Source: Xenopus tropicalis
Lineage: Eukaryota > Chordata > Amphibia > Anura > Pipidae
Assembly (NCBI RefSeq): GCF_000004195.4
Contig: NC_030677.2
Location: 176,812,019-176,876,018 of the forward strand
DNA length: 64,000 nt
Direction: 5' to 3'
Positions 54,429 to 64,000 of the stretch are shown here, piece after piece; position 1 is the stretch's first letter; each line of letters starts with the position of its first letter. The notes under the pieces are model-generated. The model was given only the letters and a program-made list of their open reading frames with translations. It was not told the DNA's origin and searched no databases. The translations under genes and the position numbers were made by a program.

Positions 54429-55319
54429 TGTAACCCTATTTTGGCTACGGTTGTACTTTTAACACGCAATCACCTGCGTGTGGCGCTACAGGAGCCCTGA
54501 GCCCCCGCTTATTATGGGGGACAGGTGTAATATAAATGAATGGCGTGCCTCCACCCAGGGTAGGTATAGGTAGAACTATATGTCTCCTCCCTGGGAAAAC
54601 TCTATGAGGTCCTCCTTGGACCCGGACTCCCAGCAACTCCCGGTACCTTGCCCTCCCTTGGGGTAGCTGCTTACCAGGCAGTTGAGGATCCTCAGTATAT
54701 GAACCACCAAGACACTGGTTAAAATGGTGAACCAGATGAACTTGTTTATTGATGCAGGCAGAACACTTCAGAGGATGTCACACAGACGGCTCAAGTCACA
54801 CACTCTCTCTTTGGGCTACCCCCGGTACTCCCGCCGGATGCTTCCACCTAGGAACTCACCCCGGTCCACGCGTAGGGCCCCTTCACTGGGAACACTCCCA
54901 GGTGCTGACTTGGCTCCTCTTACTACACACTACAGGTCCTTAACTCCAGCCATGAGTGCTGGGGGGTCTTAACCCCTCTCTCTCCTGTTGGGGCTATCAC
55001 TGCCCGTTCTCTCTAGCCTGCCTGTCACTCCTAGAGTGACCTGTTACAGTACCTCCTGTACTAGAACACAAGCCTGTTATACGCTTCTTTACAAGAAGCA
55101 GTCCCAGGACGAAGACCTGCTGAAACTGGGTGTCAGCCCTTTTTATACTTTTAGCACAGCGACATCTAGTGGTTGCTGTTAACTTGCAGGGAAACTCCCT
55201 TTTCACACATAAACACCCAGGACCACCTTTAGGTGTCCAAATCTCATAAGGCCACCCTCATGGTGCCTGTCTAAAGGGGAACTAATCCTGAAGGGGCCCA
55301 ATTCTTTGGGGTCCCTACA
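54429..55319 (-). repeat. solo LTR related to the 24864-29605 element
   Basis: It begins TGTAACCCTATTTTGGCTA (element: TGTAACACCTATTTGGCTA) and ends ggggtccctaca (element: tgggtccctaca), 891 bp. CAAT on both sides (54425-54428 and 55320-55323) is an exact 4-bp target duplication. The middle is strongly diverged. A single LTR between target duplications implies LTR-LTR recombination. Confidence 0.82.
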
Positions 55320-56501
55320 CAATATACTGATTTTACACTGGATTTAGCTTACAGGACTGACGTGAATGATGTATAATCTCTGTAAAACTCTGAAAATGTT
55401 AGTACTATATAAATAAAGTACAGGTATAATAATAATAAGGAGCCAAAATGTAAAGAATAAGGCAAATGTAAATAGGCCTCTGAACCCAAATTAAGAGGGT
55501 AATGGAAAGATTAGTAGGCATAACTCTAATGCTTGGTTTCTGGGTGTGTTTGTATAGTAAATTAAGGGTGAATATATATGTTAGTCTGGCCTGGGACAAA
55601 CAGCTGCAGGGTATTTACCAAATGCAGCAGCATATGTATTACACCTTAGTTTACCCAAAGAAGATTTGATGTAAATTATTGTTTAGAATCCCCTCAGCTG
55701 TAAACATTTACAGATCCACATCTCTATATACTGTACAACTGGCTATTGCATCAGTGATATCCCCAGGCCAGCTTGTGGGGAGAAAAATGAATAAATAATA
55801 ATATCTAAAATATAACTGGCACATGTATGAGCTAAACTATTGCTAAGCAAGTATTGACACTGTTAAACTACCTTAAAAAAGAACCCCCTGAAAGTTGAAA
55901 ATAGCTCAGTCCACTCAGTACCTAATGTATGTCTGTGCCTGTGCACAATGTAACCACAAAGTTGTATTTTTTCAAGTGCTATTTTAGTAAATCTAATGGT
56001 TGCTGAATAGTGAAACTGAACTAGAGATTACAGAGCCTTCACCTAATGAACTCCCCCCTGCCATGCTTTGCCCACGGCCTGTGATACAGGCTCAGTAATT
56101 ATAGCATTATACACTTTAGCTTACACTTAAGAAATTGGATAATTGCACTTTATTTATTCAGAATCTGCCGCCTTTGGACTATAAATAACAGCACCGTAAG
56201 GGTTTAAAATGTAAACCAGCTGCCACAACAAAATTAACAGAATAAGAATTAGAGACGGGGGCAATGCCCCACCAGGAAGTGGGAATTATATAATTAAGCA
56301 TGTTTATCCTTGGTTCCCAAAATTCCATTGACAACCTTTCATTGCCCCAGGCCCCCGTCTCTGGGACTTATGGGTATGGATGCTGCACTATAGGAAAACG
56401 ATAGCACCAACATGTTTTGGGAACTTAGCAATTCTGACATATTTGGCATTAAATCTCACCCTATAATCTCTAGAACATTTTTATATTCCCTCCACATTAT
56501 A
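55320..56501. other. non-coding stretch, no gene seen
   Basis: A short LINE/SINE-like tail (tactatataaataaagtaca then taataataata) at about 55400-55438. No exon. Confidence 0.4.
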
Positions 56502-56831
56502 CAGGTATCGGACCCCTTATCCGGAAACCCGTTATCCAGAAAGCTCCGAATTATGGAATGCCCGTCTCCCATAGACTCCATTTTAATCAAATAATTCAGA
56601 ATTTTAAAACTGATTTCCTTTTTCTATGTAGAAATAAAACGGTACATTGGAATTGATCCCAACTAAGATATAAATAATCCTTATTGGATGCAAAACAATC
56701 CTGTTGGGTTTAATTAATGTTTTATTGATTTTTTAGTAGACTTAAGGTGTTGAGATCCAAATTACGGAAAGACCCCTTATCCGGAATACCCTTGGTCCCG
56801 AGCATTCTGGATAATGGGTCCTATACCTGTA
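56502..56831. mobile_element. MITE, acaggtatcgga family
   Basis: Left tacaggtatcggacccctta, right gggtcctatacctgta. A shorter, cleaner copy than 4461-4896. Confidence 0.8.
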
Positions 56832-57074
56832 CAGAAATCTGGCCATGTGCACCAATATTTCAGACAATTTACATAGATCCTTGGTGAGTGCAAGGGCTCC
56901 CCTTCCATATCATCTGGCTGACTCAAATCCAGTCATACCCATGGTTGGTCTTCCTGCTGCCATAAAAATATTACTCTCTTACTCTTTGTTGCACACAGGT
57001 AGTGCCTTTGTGAATTTGGGAATAGTTATAATCCTAATACTATGACAAGGTCATAATCACTATGTATAGTGTGT

Positions 57075-57405
57075 AAGAGTATTTAGTGATGTTGCTCAAA
57101 GGAAGTCCTTTATTAATTTTTTACCCGTAAGCAACATTTAAATTTAAAAACATGTTGGGGAGCAACGTATGAAAATTTTTCCTAGGGGTTGACCAGTAAG
57201 GGCTGTGATTGGTTATTTGGTAGCCCAATGATGACTGACAGACTACAGGATGCTCTGCTTGACAGTTCACATGGTCTTAATGCCTCCAAATCTTGTCTTC
57301 AAGTCAGAAATTCAAAAATGAAAACCTGCTTTGAGGCCACTGGTAGCAACCAAGGGGTTGGGGAGCGACATGTTACTCACAAGCCACTGGTTGGAGAGCA
57401 CTGCC
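57075..57405. mobile_element. diverged hAT MITE relative
   Basis: gggctgtgattggttatttg, then aagccactggttggagagca, match phrases of the 50080-50384 element. The left end is not clear. Confidence 0.55.
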
Positions 57406-58136
57406 TTAGAGCAATGTCACACACAGTATTTTTTATGTTGCCCAATCCGCCCATATATGCCCTAACAGGCACAGGATATATTTCATCCACTGTTATCATA
57501 ATTATGGGAGTAAAAAAATTACTTTTGGAACTTTCTTTCCATCATTGTTTACCAGCTAGCTTAGTAAGTTTAGGCTAGTAAGTGGCTCTACACTCCTAGA
57601 GGATTGTTAATGATTTAAAGGAAACGATACCCCCATAATGAATACTTAACCAACAGATAGTTTATATTATGTTAAGTGATCAATTAAAGAATCTCGCCAA
57701 ATTGGAATGTATATATGAGTAAATAATGAGCCCCTTGAGCTACCTTTTAGTGATAGGCTGTGTGCTCCCTCAGAGATCACCTGACAGGAAATAATGCAGC
57801 TCTAACTGGAACAGGATGTAGTTTGGGAGTAAAAGGCAGAACTCTGTCCATTAATTGGCTGATGGGGCCTAGTATGTATGTGTGCCTTGGCTTGTTTGTG
57901 GGCACTATGAATCCTATGATCCCAGGAGGCGGCCCTTAATTCTTAAAATGGCAATTTTCTATTTAGGATTACCCAATGGCACACACAACTAAAAAAGTAT
58001 TTTTTTCTGAAACTGGTTTATTTAGATGAAGCAGGGTTTTACACATGAGCTTGTTTATGCCATATATTTTTATAGAGACCATTGTTTGGGGGTAAAGACC
58101 CAAACTAGATTAAGTAGGTACCTAAATGGCCTAGAG
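57406..58136. other. non-coding stretch, no gene seen
   Basis: No exon or complete element recognised; tttaaaggaaacgataccc near 57617 may be a Kolobok-type end without a partner. Confidence 0.35.
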
Positions 58137-58334
58137 CAGTGCTGTCCAACTGGCGGCCCCCGACCCCCCTCTGTGTGGCCCCCCACCTGTCTGGCTGCTT
58201 TGTTGGCTTAACTTTGTTTAAAGTTGGTGTGGTTTAAAAAGGGGAGCGGCCAAAACTGGCTTCCATTAGCGGCCCTCCACCATGTATGCGAGAGAAATTC
58301 TGGCCCTTGGCACCGCAAAAGTTGGACAGCACTG
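58137..58334. mobile_element. hAT MITE, cagtgctgtccaact ends
   Basis: The left cagtgctgtccaactggcgg mirrors the right aagttggacagcactg. Flanks gcctagag and tcctagaa share 6 of 8 bases. Confidence 0.8.
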
Positions 58335-58468
58335 TCCTAGAATATGGTTAGGAAAATCCAAAGAATACTTCCTACTACTATTCAGGCTTTTGAAACATAC
58401 AGAGCTATTTCTATTAGTAATCTTATTATCATTATAATTAATTACGGCACAGTTGAGTTGCTACTAGA

Positions 58469-59228
58469 TACAGGTATGGGACCCATTATCCAGAATGCTC
58501 GGGACCTGGAGTTTTCCGGATAAGGGGTCTCCTACCTAAAGTCTGCTAAAAACATTATTTAAACAGTAATTACACGCAATAGGATTGTTTTACCTCCAAT
58601 AAGGATTCATTATAACTTAGTTGGGATCAAGTACAAGTACTGTTTTATTATTACAGAGAAAAGGGAATCATTTAACCATGAAATAAACCCAATAGGGCTG
58701 TTCTGCCCCAATAAGGGGTAATTATATCTTAGTTGGGATCAAGTACAGGTACTGTTTTATTATTACAGAGAAAAGGGAATCATTTAACCATGAAATAAAC
58801 CCAATAGGGCTGTTCTGCCCCCAATAAGGGGTAATTATATCTTAGTTGGGATCAAGTACAGGTACTGTTTTATTATTACAGAGAAAAGGGAATCATTTAA
58901 CCATGAAATAAACCCAATAGGGCTGTTCTGCCCCCAATAAGGGGTAATTATATCTTAGTTGGGATCAAGTACAGGTACTGTTTTATTATTACAGATAAAA
59001 GGGAATCATTTAACCATTAAATAAACTCAATAGGTTCTGCCCCCAATAAGGGGTAATTATATCTTAGTTGGGATCAAGTACAGGTATTGTTTTATTATTA
59101 CAGAGAAAAAGGAAATCATTTTTAAAAATGTGAATTATTTGATTAAAATGGAGTCTATGGGAGATGGCCTTTCCGTAATTCGGAACCTTCTGGATAATGG
59201 GTTTCCGGATAAGGGTCCGATACCTGTA
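58469..59228. mobile_element. MITE, acaggtatggga family, with internal 113-bp amplification
   Basis: Left tacaggtatgggacccatta, right gggtccgatacctgta. The interior has four near-identical tandem units of 112-113 bp (starting aaataaacccaatagggctg, at 58681, 58793, 58906 and 59019), making it over twice the usual length. Confidence 0.85.
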
Positions 59229-60419
59229 TAAATACTTTGTTTTTATGAGCCCTCATTCCCTTATTGGTACATTTTGAATAAATCCCCCATTCAATTTAAA
59301 AAAAGAACTATTGACACTGATTTGTTTGTTGAATGCACCAGTGTCAAATGTAGCCTCCACTGGCACAGAATAAGGGGGCCATACTAACGTAGGGTAGAAA
59401 TGTCACCAGTGCACATCAAATGTCACATACCCATATCTACGGTCATCTTTCTGTTATGTGACATTATCTTCCCCAGGGGGCTTTTCTACCCATCATTTAA
59501 AAAAAAAAAAAAACCAGAGAGAACGCTTTGGCTTCTTTTTCTATTTGCATAAGCCACTGAGTGCTGGTTTAATAGGGTGCGCTCTAAAAACTGTAAAAGC
59601 TAAACCCACAGTAATCACAGTTAAAATAAATCAATTATTCTCAACTAGAAACGGAAATCAATTGGCATGATTCAAATTACAGCATAATGGTTGCTAAATA
59701 GCTCTGACATGATTCCTAGTAAGCATTATACGTAAGGCATGTTGCACTGTGTATTAGCTAGGTTTGGGCTTTTCAGGACAGTTTTTAGGTTTGGGAGTTT
59801 CAAACTCAGGCCAATGTTTCTAATCCTAGTAGGGTGAGTGTTAAGCACAGACTGCACACCATCCCATAGGCCTTAGTGTTGCAATTCACATTCAGATTTC
59901 AGCATTTACTAAGCAAGACCAATCAGTAGGAACACAATTCCATGCACATGAATAATGTTGAACAATATATTTATAATTTACATATAATTAGGGTTATAAA
60001 TAATAATAAAAAGATATGATATTCCTTAATCCAGAGCCATACACAGCGACTGTAAATGCACATCAAAGCCTATTTTTGGAGGATAATCAATATCATCATA
60101 TTTGTCCCTTCTAGGTTTCTTTTTTTTATCATTTGAAAAGGGTAATCTGGGAAAGGTCAGATCTGTCAGTAATATAAAAGCTTTTCAAGTGAAAGGATTT
60201 CATTTAATATGTATAGCAGAGTTCCTAGTAATGCTCTGAAGAGTGACACATACATTCTTGTTTGCCTTTTATTAAGTAAATAGTCAATTAAGGGATTGTT
60301 CTCTCAGTTGTGAAATGTTTTCAGTCCGTTAATCACTTTCAACAGGATAGGCTAAAATGTTCTAAATATGTTGAATGTGTATTTATTTAGAAGAGATGTA
60401 GGAGGTAGGAGGGATGATT
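59229..60419. other. non-coding stretch, no gene seen
   Basis: A-run at about 59498-59513; no exon or element recognised. Confidence 0.4.
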
Positions 60420-60902
60420 TTAAAGGAGAAGGAAAGGTAAAAACTAAGATAGTTTAATCAGAAAGGTATATATAAATACAGCCACTCACAGAAAAGCTGC
60501 ACTGAGTCCTCTATCAAAAGAAACACAGAATTTCTTGTCTCCTTTTTTGTAAACATGTTCTTAGGGTGTCTGACTTCCTCTCTCAGAAAAATGCTTCATT
60601 CCCTGGGCCAGAGTCTGCACAGTTCTCTCCTCTCTCCCCTCTCCTGCTCCCCCTCTCACAAGAATACTAAGAGCTCCCACCCCCACCCTGAGGAATGTGT
60701 GATCTGAACTATAACGGCTAGAGCTGCAGCGGGAAGCTACTTAATATGGCAGCTGCTGTCTTAGGCAAACAGAGAAAGTTTCTAGGGCTCTTTACTCAGG
60801 TATGGTAATGCTTTCTGCAGAATAAATATATTGTTCTAGGGGGCAGTAATGTGGTGAATCTATTGGCAGTAAAATGCCAAAATTACTTTCCTTCTCTTTT
60901 AA
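60420..60902. mobile_element. T2/Kolobok-type MITE, TTAA duplication
   Basis: Left ttaaaggagaaggaaaggta and right tactttccttctcttttaa inside TTAA, 483 bp. Same family as 44495-44944; internal phrases such as cctgaggaatgtgtg and agcaggagaggag-type strips are shared in reverse. Confidence 0.82.
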
Positions 60903-62925
60903 GGATAGAGCAGAAAACCCCCAGAATGTGTTTGCTAGTTACATTAATTAAATACATATCTGCTGTATTCCTAATCTACTGTTCAGATGTCCCTCAAAGG
61001 GCAGCAATGTAAATGCTATGTGTCATGGAGCTACCATCAGTGGCGTAACAATACAGAAAGCAGACCCCCTGCTTCCTCCATTTTGCATGTAAATCTCCAC
61101 TCCATGCCGGCTCACTTGTAGCGAGCAGATGGGGATTTATGGGGGGGCACCAAGTCTTGCGTTAGTAGGTGAAAATTGGCTGCCTATGCCTAAAAAAATA
61201 TTGTGGGTGGATTGTCAGCCTGCGCTTATGCACAGGCTTGTCCACAGGCTGACAGTATGACCTTAACTTTAAGGGAAAGGAAAGATTCCTCATCTGGGAA
61301 AGCCCAGGCATTCTGGATAACAGATTCTATGAGTTTCTTATCTGTCTCTCAGAGAATGGTTGAACCCTGGTGAGTAAATCCAAACAAGGGAAAGCTTGTA
61401 AGGAGGCCTAATGGATTAAAACAACTTTAATATGTGCAAAAATATTACACATAACTGCATTAGATATCGCTGCTATACATGTCAGCTTTATGTTCTGCAC
61501 CTGTAGGAAAATTCTCAGATGCATATGTTTCTAGGGTTTTTGAGGTATATCACAAATGAGATATTGATAGCTTTAATCTTTGGGGAAATGCCCTGGGTTG
61601 ATGGTCTAAACACCTAGGCTGGGGATCTGGGGTTGTAAATAACTGATGCACAGGATATGTTCTAGCTGCTGCACCCAAAAATGCAATTTTTATCAGAGGG
61701 TATCATTGACTTAAAGAACATGTAAAGCCTACATTTGCCTACAATGGATATCAGTTGGGCATGTCTCCCCCACCCAAATGGCATCATTTGTACTGGACAT
61801 ATCCCCTCCGTTTGCCAGTGCCATCACATTTTCCTAAAGCAAATAGCAGCTTTCACCCGGTGGCCATTTTCCCTCTGATACATAATCAGATACATTTAAA
61901 TCTGCAAACAGTATACACACACACAGACCCTTATTCAGCATACATTTCATCAAGAATACAGGCTCACACAGGCACAACTGTCTCTGATAAAAGTTCTGCT
62001 TTGTTTGAGCACTGTAATGGTAAAGCTGAGCTCAGGAGAGGAGGTTGGGAGAAAAAATTGAAGCAGACAGCTAGAGCTGAGTTTCTATGGGGACCAGCAA
62101 TGCCATCTCTGCTGGCTGCTAGACTGGGGTCGTGTTTAGTAATCTGAGCTTAGAACAACTGAGCATGCCCACAAGCCAACAGCCAAAGCCAATTCCTGAG
62201 GGAGGGGGCCGAGTGGGTTACAGGAGGAGAAGGAAATCCAAATGATTAAGGGGATGTTGCAGCCTTACTATTAACTGCTGGACAAACAGTGTGGCAGGTA
62301 TTGCAAGATCCCAAAGAAGCTGTTCGCTGATTGTGTGTGTGGGGTTTACATGCCCTTTAACTGAAAGGGGACCTGTCAGTCACATAATAAAAGTCTTTTG
62401 CAAATTAAATATGCAGTCAAATTATTGTTATCTATTTATCTCTTGTATTGTTGACATGTACAAGTAAAGTTCTCTCCATCAGAAGCACAAGCATTCAGGC
62501 AACATATTAAGAGACAAGTCTTATTGGTTTTTCAAGGCTATAAAACCTGCAGCAGCAGCATTTGCACCATTCAGTACACTGCTCCTTATTTGTCACTGTG
62601 TTTGCTGTTGCTTTGCAATGGTCACAGTTGGAAACATAGTGTATTATAAATTGCTTTAAGAACCTCATACAGCAGATGGAGTGTGGTTTCATTTTATCTG
62701 CAGATGAATTGTGGGTTATTGCACAATGTTTGTCACAGTCTGTCTCTTTAGTTAACAGAGTTAACACTTATTGTAACTTATGTTTCATTTGTTATAAGTT
62801 TATGAATGTTTGCATTGAATATTTATATATATTTTACTTCATACCTGATATTATAACTTATATTTAGCCTCTGCAATCCCCATTGCTACTTCTCTAAACA
62901 GTCCCAAACTGTGACACATAGATGT
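60903..62925. other. non-coding stretch, no gene seen
   Basis: A small inverted pair at about 61209-61255 (gtcagcctg against caggctgac). A 130-codon + strand open stretch at 61755-62147 has no family features. Confidence 0.35.
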
Positions 62926-63190
62926 GCAGACTGGGGTACTTGGGGCCCACCTGTACCGAACTCCGAGAACCCAGCCACCACCTACTCCCACTCTGCCCCT
63001 GGCCACAGCTGCTCCTGCTCCGCTGGCAATGTATTTCACAGTGGAATGCATGAAAGTGGAGTGGGGAACCTCTGGTGGGTGGGGGTGGCAGGCTTGTGGG
63101 AGGTGGCTCAATAGGGTTGGGGTCCACTGGGATTTTTCACGATATCCTGAATGTGCGCTGGAAGCCAACTTGGTCTCAGTTTCCAGTGGA
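62926..63190. mobile_element. MITE fragment, gcagactggg family
   Basis: gtgcagactggggtacttgg, then gggcccac ... ggtccactgggatttttcac, are the phrases of the 16873-17151 family, with a partly unrelated GC-rich interior. Confidence 0.4.
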
Positions 63191-63211
63191 GTGAGTGAGT
63201 GAGTGAGTGAG
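63188..63211. repeat. (GAGT)n microsatellite
   Basis: Six GAGT units. Confidence 0.85.
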
Positions 63212-64000
63212 CCACATCAGGGAGTTGGAGCATCAGTTGTGACATACTGCTAGTTATAAAAGCGGCTAAGGATTTGTTCCTCCTTAATGATGGTTAAACA
63301 GGTGTGCCTGGGTTGGGCTGGGTAATAGGCATGACCAAAAATGTCATGGGTTAAATTGAGTTGACCTAGGTGAAACTATTTTACAGATAAATCTGTGCAT
63401 CACAAATGAGCAGAATTTAGACCTAAACAAGATTTCTTCCAACTGACTTGTTCATCTGGCTATAATTCCCAAGGCTTAATTCCGTAGGGAATGCATTTAC
63501 ACTGGGTATCAGAGTGGTCCCTTAGTGCTTATATAGAGAGCACTCACAATCTGGAGTGCAAAGTGCATGATGGTTTGCTTTTGTTTTTTTGCACCCTGAT
63601 GCACACATAGTAAATGAGGCCTGTTATATTGTGGAAATTCTTACTATATAACTTAGGGATGGCCAACTAGTAGTTTGTTTAACTGATCTGTGACTCCCTA
63701 CATCACACTGATAGCTGAAGGCAGTGTCAGTCCCTTAGTTATCCAAGTGCTGAGTTGTATGAAAAGACAACAAAAAAAATCTGTTTGATTAGTGGAAACA
63801 TTAACAGAAGAGCTTTCTTGTACATGAATAAGGTTTACCCCTCCTTTGAATCCAGCTAAATAAATGCTGCTTAGATTGACTACAGTTCAAACATGTCTCT
63901 GTCAGCGGCCATTGTGTTTTATAGTTGAGCAACCCAGTTAAGAGCGAGGAAAGCAAACAGTAAAACAATATTTTCTGGGCATTTGTTACAGAAGAGAGAC
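63212..64000. other. non-coding stretch, no gene seen
   Basis: Nothing recognised up to the window edge. Confidence 0.35.

Noticed and set aside
61755..62147. 130-codon + strand open stretch
   Set aside because: No recognisable domain or exon borders; composition of spacer.

Overview
The window is vertebrate genomic DNA, almost certainly from a clawed frog (Xenopus, X. tropicalis more likely than X. laevis). The grounds are AT-rich sequence, intron-split exons, and a dense load of families typical of Xenopus: TTAA-flanked AGGRR-ended MITEs of the T2/Kolobok type, hAT MITEs with TIRs such as cagtccccaacc and cagtgctgtccaac, the acaggtatggga family, Tc1/mariner elements with about 210-bp inverted repeats, and L1 and CR1/L2-type LINE pieces. 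I found no bacterial gene, CRISPR array or rRNA gene. The species is inferred from repeat content, not from a search.

Left end (1-7.3 kb, + strand): the middle of a gene whose 5' end lies outside the window. It starts with an array of very small, phase-0 micro-exons (36, 36, 48, 36, 99, 36 and 54 nt). Several of these code for one 12-residue unit ending in Cys-Gln, and one block has been tandemly duplicated. Seven exons of a Ste20/GCK-type kinase domain (MAP4K4/TNIK/MINK/NRK-like) follow. The domain is badly degenerate: the VAIK Lys, the HRD Arg, the DFG Asp and the glycine loop are all altered. The exon for subdomains IX-X is absent from its place, and one 36-nt micro-exon has an in-frame TGA. 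It is a pseudokinase or a decaying pseudogene. Next comes a zone of MITEs and short-period repeats (7.5-10.6 kb).

11.4-12.1 kb (- strand): the last three coding exons of smyd5, a SET/MYND-family protein, with the SET NHSC motif and the acidic C-terminal tail. Directly upstream of them is an approximately 1.8-kb 95-bp minisatellite. No further smyd5 exon was recognised to the right.

14-64 kb: no host gene recognised. Main items are a 33-bp minisatellite split by a perfect 62-bp-arm palindrome (15.8-16.6 kb), a 1.26-kb foldback transposon (20.0-21.3 kb), a dead Tc1 element (22.7-24.3 kb), a young non-autonomous LTR retroelement (24.86-29.6 kb, - strand), a second dead Tc1 (29.7-31.3 kb), a tRNA-derived SINE (33.5 kb), a 5'-truncated L1 inserted in a MITE (35.1-36.95 kb), a CR1/L2-like LINE 3' end (38.4-39.1 kb), a probable Penelope-like fragment (51.8-52.4 kb), a diverged solo LTR related to the young element (54.4-55.3 kb), and many MITEs.

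The most interesting object is the LTR element at 24864-29605. Its two 927-bp LTRs differ at one position that I could find, and it has a tRNA-Lys1,2-type primer binding site. It carries one intact 394-codon gag-like ORF with a zinc-ribbon and a PPPPY motif, but no pol. Its leader holds at least five short hairpins that share a nearly constant apex while their stems vary with base pairing kept. This looks like a structured RNA element (packaging, dimerisation or translation control) in a parasite that must borrow reverse transcriptase and integrase.
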